Shown here piece by piece: positions 59,691 through 64,000 of a stretch of 64,000 nt of DNA. The stretch's first letter is position 1. Each line of letters begins with the position of its first letter. The position numbers and the translations under genes were made by a program. The stretch is taken from NCBI GenBank assembly GCA_949825065.1, contig CATKWJ010000012.1:1-64000 (forward strand), written 5' to 3'. The notes beneath the pieces are model-generated. The model made no database searches. It saw nothing but the letters and a program-made list of their open reading frames with translations, and was not told where the DNA came from. The DNA is from Odontocerum albicorne. Lineage: Eukaryota > Arthropoda > Insecta > Trichoptera > Odontoceridae.

Positions 59691-62600
59691 GTTTTTCGGA
59701 TCTTGATGCAAGTGTATTGTAGAAGATATGTTATTTCCATTTTCCGGAACTTGATGCAAGTGTAGAAGATATGTTATTTCCATTTTCCGGATCTTGATGC
59801 AAGTGTAGAAGATATGTTATTTCCATTTTCCGGATCTTGATGCAAGTGTAGAAGATATGTTATTTCCATTTTTCGGATCTTGATGCAAGTGTAGAAGATA
59901 TGTTATTTCCATTTTCCGGATCTCGATGCAAGTGTAGAAGATATGTTATTTCCATTTTCCGGATCTTGATGCTAGTGTAGAAGATATGTTATTTCCATTT
60001 TCGGATCTTGATACAAGTATAGAAGATATGTTATTTCCATTTCCGGATCTTGATACATGTATAGAAGATATGTTATTTCCATTTTCCGGATCTTGATGCA
60101 AGTGTAGAAGATATGTTATTTCCATTTTCGGATCTTGATACAAGTATAGAAGATATGTTATTTCCATTTCCGGATCTTGATACAAGTGTAGAAGATATGT
60201 TATTTCCATTTTCGGATCTCGATACAAGTGTAAAAGATATGTTATTTCCATTTCCGGATCTTGATACAAGTAAAGAAGATATGTTATTTCCATTTTCGGA
60301 TCTCGATACAAGTGTAGAAGATATGTTATTTCCATTTCCGGATCTTGATACAAGTATAGAAGATATGTTATTTCCATTTCCGGATCTTGATGCAAGTATA
60401 GAAGATATGTTATTTCCATTTTCGGATCTCGATACAAGTGTAGAAGATATGTTATTTCCATTTTCGGATCTCGATACAAGTGTAGAAGATATGTTATTTC
60501 CATTTCCGGATCTCGATACAAGTATAGAAGATATGTTATTTCCATTTCCGGATCTTGATACAAGTGTAGAATATATGTTATTTCCATTTTCGGATCTCGA
60601 TACAACTGTAGAAGATATGTTATTTCCATTTCCGGATCTTGATACAAGTATAGAAGATATGTTATTTCCATTTTCGGATCTCGATACAAGTGTAGAAGAT
60701 ATGTTATTTCCATTTTCGGATCTTGATACAAGTATAGAAGATATGTTATTTCCATTTCCGGATCTTGATGCAAGTATAGAAGATATGTTATTTCCATTTT
60801 CGGATCTCGATACAAGTGTAGAAGATATGTTATTTCCATTTCCGGATCTTGATACAAGTATAGAAGATATGTTATTTCCATTTTCCGGATCTTGATGCAA
60901 GTGTAGAAGATATGTTATTTCCATTTCCGGATCTTGATACAAGTGTAGAAGATATGTTATTTCCATTTTCGGATCTCGATACAACTGTAGAAGATATGTT
61001 ATTTCCATTTCCGGATCTTGATACAAGTATAGAAGATATGTTATTTCCATTTTCAGGATCTTGATGCAAGTGTAGAAGATATGTTATTTCCATTTTTCGG
61101 ATCTTGATGCAAGTGTAGAAGATATGTTATTTCCATTTTCCGGATCTCGATGCAAGTGTAGAAGATATGTTATTTCCATTTTCCGGATCTTGATGCTAGT
61201 GTAGAAGATATGTTATTTCCATTTTCGGATCTTGATACAAGTATAGAAGATATGTTATTTCCATTTCCGGATCTTGATACATGTATAGAAGATATGTTAT
61301 TTCCATTTTCCGGATCTTGATGCAAGTGTAGAAGATATGTTATTTCCATTTCCGGATTTTGATACAAGTATAGAAGATATGTTATTTCCATTTTCGGATC
61401 TCGATACAAGTGTAGAAGATATGTTATTTCCATTTTCGGATCTTGATACAAGTATAGAAGATATGTTATTTCCATTTCCGGATCTTGATGCAAGTATAGA
61501 AGATATGTTATTTCCATTTTCGGATCTCGATACAAGTGTAGAAGATATGTTATTTCCATTTCCGGATCTTGATACAAGTATAGAAGATATGTTATTTCCA
61601 TTTTCCGGATCTTGATGCAAGTGTAGAAGATATGTTATTTCCATTTTCGGATCTTGATACAAGTATAGAAGATATGTTATTTCCATTTCCGGATCTTGAT
61701 ACAAGTAAAGAAGATATGTTATTTCCATTTTCCGGATCTTGATGCAAGTGTAGAAGATATGTTATTTCCATTTCCGGATCTTGATACAAGTATAGAAGAT
61801 ATGTTATTTCCATTTTCGGATCTCGATACAGGTGTAGAAGATATGTTATTTCCATTTCCGGATTTTGATACAAGTATAGAAGATATGTTATTTCCATTTC
61901 CGGATCTTGATGCAAGTATAGAAGATACGTTATTTCCATTTTCGGATCTCGATACAAGTGTAGAAGATACGTTATTTCCATTTTCGGATCTCGATACAAG
62001 TGTAGAAGATACGTTATTTCCATTTCCGGATCTTGATACAAGTATAGAAGATATGTTATTTCCATTTTCGGATCTCGATACAAGTATAGAAGATATGTTA
62101 TTTCCATTTTCGGATCTCGATACAAGTGTAGAAGATATGTTATTTCCATTTTCGGATCTCGATACAAGTAAAGAAGATATGTTATTTCCATTTTCCGGAT
62201 CTTGATGCAAGTGTAGAAGATATGTTATTTCCATTTTCGGATCTTGATACAAGTATAGAAGATATGTTATTTCCATTTCCGGATCTTGATACAAGTGTAG
62301 AAGATATGTTATTTCCATTTTCGGATCTCGATACAAGTGTAGAAGATATGTTATTTCCATTTCCGGATCTCGATACAAGTGTAGAAGATATGTTATTTCC
62401 ATTTTCCGGATCTTGATACAAGTATAGAAGATATGGTATTTCCATTTCCGGATCTTGATGCAAGTATAGAAGATATGTTATTTCCATTTCCGGATCTTGA
62501 TGCAAGTATAGAAGATATGTTATTTCCATTTTCGGATCTCGATACAAGTGTAGAAGATATGTTATTTCCATTTCCGGATCTCGATACAAGTGTAGAAGAT

Positions 62601-64000
62601 ATGTTATTTCCATTTTCCGGATCTTGATACAAGTATAGAAGATATGTTATTTCCATTTCCGGATCTTGATGCAAGTATAGAAGATATGTTATTTCCATTT
62701 CCGGATCTTGATGCAAGTATAGAAGATATGTTATTTCCATTTTCGGATCTCGATACAAGTGTAGAAGATATGTTATTTCCATTTTAAGATCTCGATACAG
62801 GTGTAGAAGATATGTTATTTCCATTTCCGGATTTTGATACAAGTATAGAAGATATGTTATTTTCATTTTCGGATCTCGATACAAGTATAGAAGATATGTT
62901 ATTTCCATTTTCGGATCTCGATACAAGTGTAGAAGATATGTTATTTCCATTTTCGGATCTCGATACAAGTAAAGAAGATATGTTATTTCCATTTTCCGGA
63001 TCTTGATGCAAGTGTAGAAGATATGTTATTTCCATTTCCGGATCTTGATACATGTATAGAAGATATGTTATTTCCATTTTCCGGATCTTGATGCAAGTGT
63101 AGAAGATATGTTATTTCCATTTCCGGATTTTGATACAAGTATAGAAGATATGTTATTTCCATTTTCGGATCTCGATACAAGTGTAGAAGATATGTTATTT
63201 CCATTTTCGGATCTTGATACAAGTATAGAAGATATGTTATTTCCATTTTCGGATCTCGATACAAGTGTAGAAGATATGTTATTTCCATTTCCGGATTTTG
63301 ATACAAGTATAGAAGATATGTTATTTCCATTTTCGGATCTCGATACAAGTGTAGAAGATATGTTATTTCCATTTTCGGATCTTGATACAAGTGTAGAAGA
63401 TATGTTATTTCCATTTTCGGATCTCGATACAAGTGTAGAAGATATGTTATTTCCATTTCCGGATCTTGATACAAGTATAGAAGATATGTTATTTCCATTT
63501 TCGGATCTCGATACAAGTGTAGAAGATATGTTATTTCCATTTCCGGATCTCGATACAAGTATAGAAGATATGTTATTTCCATTTCCGGATCTTGATACAA
63601 GTGTAGAATATATGTTATTTCCATTTTCGGATCTCGATACAACTGTAGAAGATATGTTATTTCCATTTCCGGATCTTGATACAAGTATAGAAGATATGTT
63701 ATTTCCATTTTCGGATCTCGATACAAGTGTAGAAGATATGTTATTTCCATTTTCGGATCTTGATACAAGTATAGAAGATATGTTATTTCCATTTCCGGAT
63801 CTTGATGCAAGTATAGAAGATATGTTATTTCCATTTTCGGATCTCGATACAAGTGTAGAAGATATGTTATTTCCATTTCCGGATCTTGATACAAGTATAG
63901 AAGATATGTTATTTCCATTTTCCGGATCTTGATGCAAGTGTAGAAGATATGTTATTTCCATTTCCGGATCTTGATACAAGTGTAGAAGATATGTTATTTC
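59691..64000. repeat. Second satellite: 42/43-bp monomer, about 100 copies, open at window end
   Basis: The monomer is GAAGATATGTTATTTCCATT, TTCGGATCTTGATACAAGTG, TA (42 bp). A 43-bp form has TTTTCCGG. Linked variants are TTTTCGG or TTTCCGG, CTT or CTC, ACA or GCA, and GTA or ATA. Blocks recur at +1,224 bp (CTCGATGCAAG at 59921 and 61145; GATGCTAG at 59968 and 61192) and at +3,037 bp (GTGTAGAATATATG at 60564 and 63601). A run of 42-bp copies is in frame on the plus strand as LFPF[SP]DLD[TA]S[VI]EDM, and 43-bp copies break the frame into a TGA. The variable positions are mostly amino-acid changing, so coding is unlikely. It shares no sequence with the 80-bp satellite. Confidence 0.95.

Noticed and set aside
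59946..63979. Minus-strand frames of 200-325 codons in the 42-bp satellite
   Set aside because: Several overlapping frames are open at once on both strands, simply because 42 is divisible by three and the monomer lacks stops. There is no sign of selection for any one frame.

Overview
The window looks like insect chromosomal DNA, most likely from a moth or butterfly. The evidence is one spliced gene for a secreted dual C-type-lectin-domain protein of the immulectin type, AT-rich non-coding DNA, fragments of insect-type LINE and Helitron elements, and several satellite or minisatellite arrays. I see no bacterial-style operons, CRISPR arrays, rRNA or tRNA.

Layout. Positions 1-4228 are intergenic and hold decayed transposons. 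These are two adjacent LINE 3' ends (about 665-1448), a perfect 28-bp palindrome (1514-1571), a Helitron helicase relic on the minus strand within a Helitron-like repeat (about 2025-3466), and a five-copy 42-bp array with GATA-type sites (3809-4008) just upstream of the lectin gene. The lectin gene runs rightwards: exon 1 (signal peptide, 4229-4289), exons 2 and 3 (first lectin domain, 5797-6039 and 6601-6747), exons 4 and 5 (second lectin domain, 58103-58348 and 58809-58958), and a tentative terminal exon (59338-59402). Every internal intron is phase 1. With the tentative last exon the spliced product would be 303 residues.

The main oddity is intron 3, between the two lectin domains. It is about 51.4 kb long, and about 49.9 kb of it (about 6838-56694) is one continuous satellite with an 80-bp monomer, roughly 620 copies. 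The monomers fall into a few linked sequence types. Blocks of several kb are repeated at fixed offsets (3,284; 3,915; 4,078; 4,083; 6,080; 11,077; 14,035 bp), so the array grew by nested segmental duplication. Its left edge has an extra module of about 100 bp in three copies; its right edge has a younger 480-bp (six-monomer) repeat. Between the array and exon 4 lie a pair of CRE-like palindromes in a 42-bp duplication and a foldback (MITE-like) element.

A second, unrelated satellite with a 42/43-bp monomer begins at about 59691, some 70 bp past a possible poly(A) signal of the lectin gene, and runs off the end of the window. Its 42-bp period keeps long reading frames open on both strands; these look like by-products of the period and not genes.

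The many short open frames inside both satellites are periodic shadows and are not annotated as genes.
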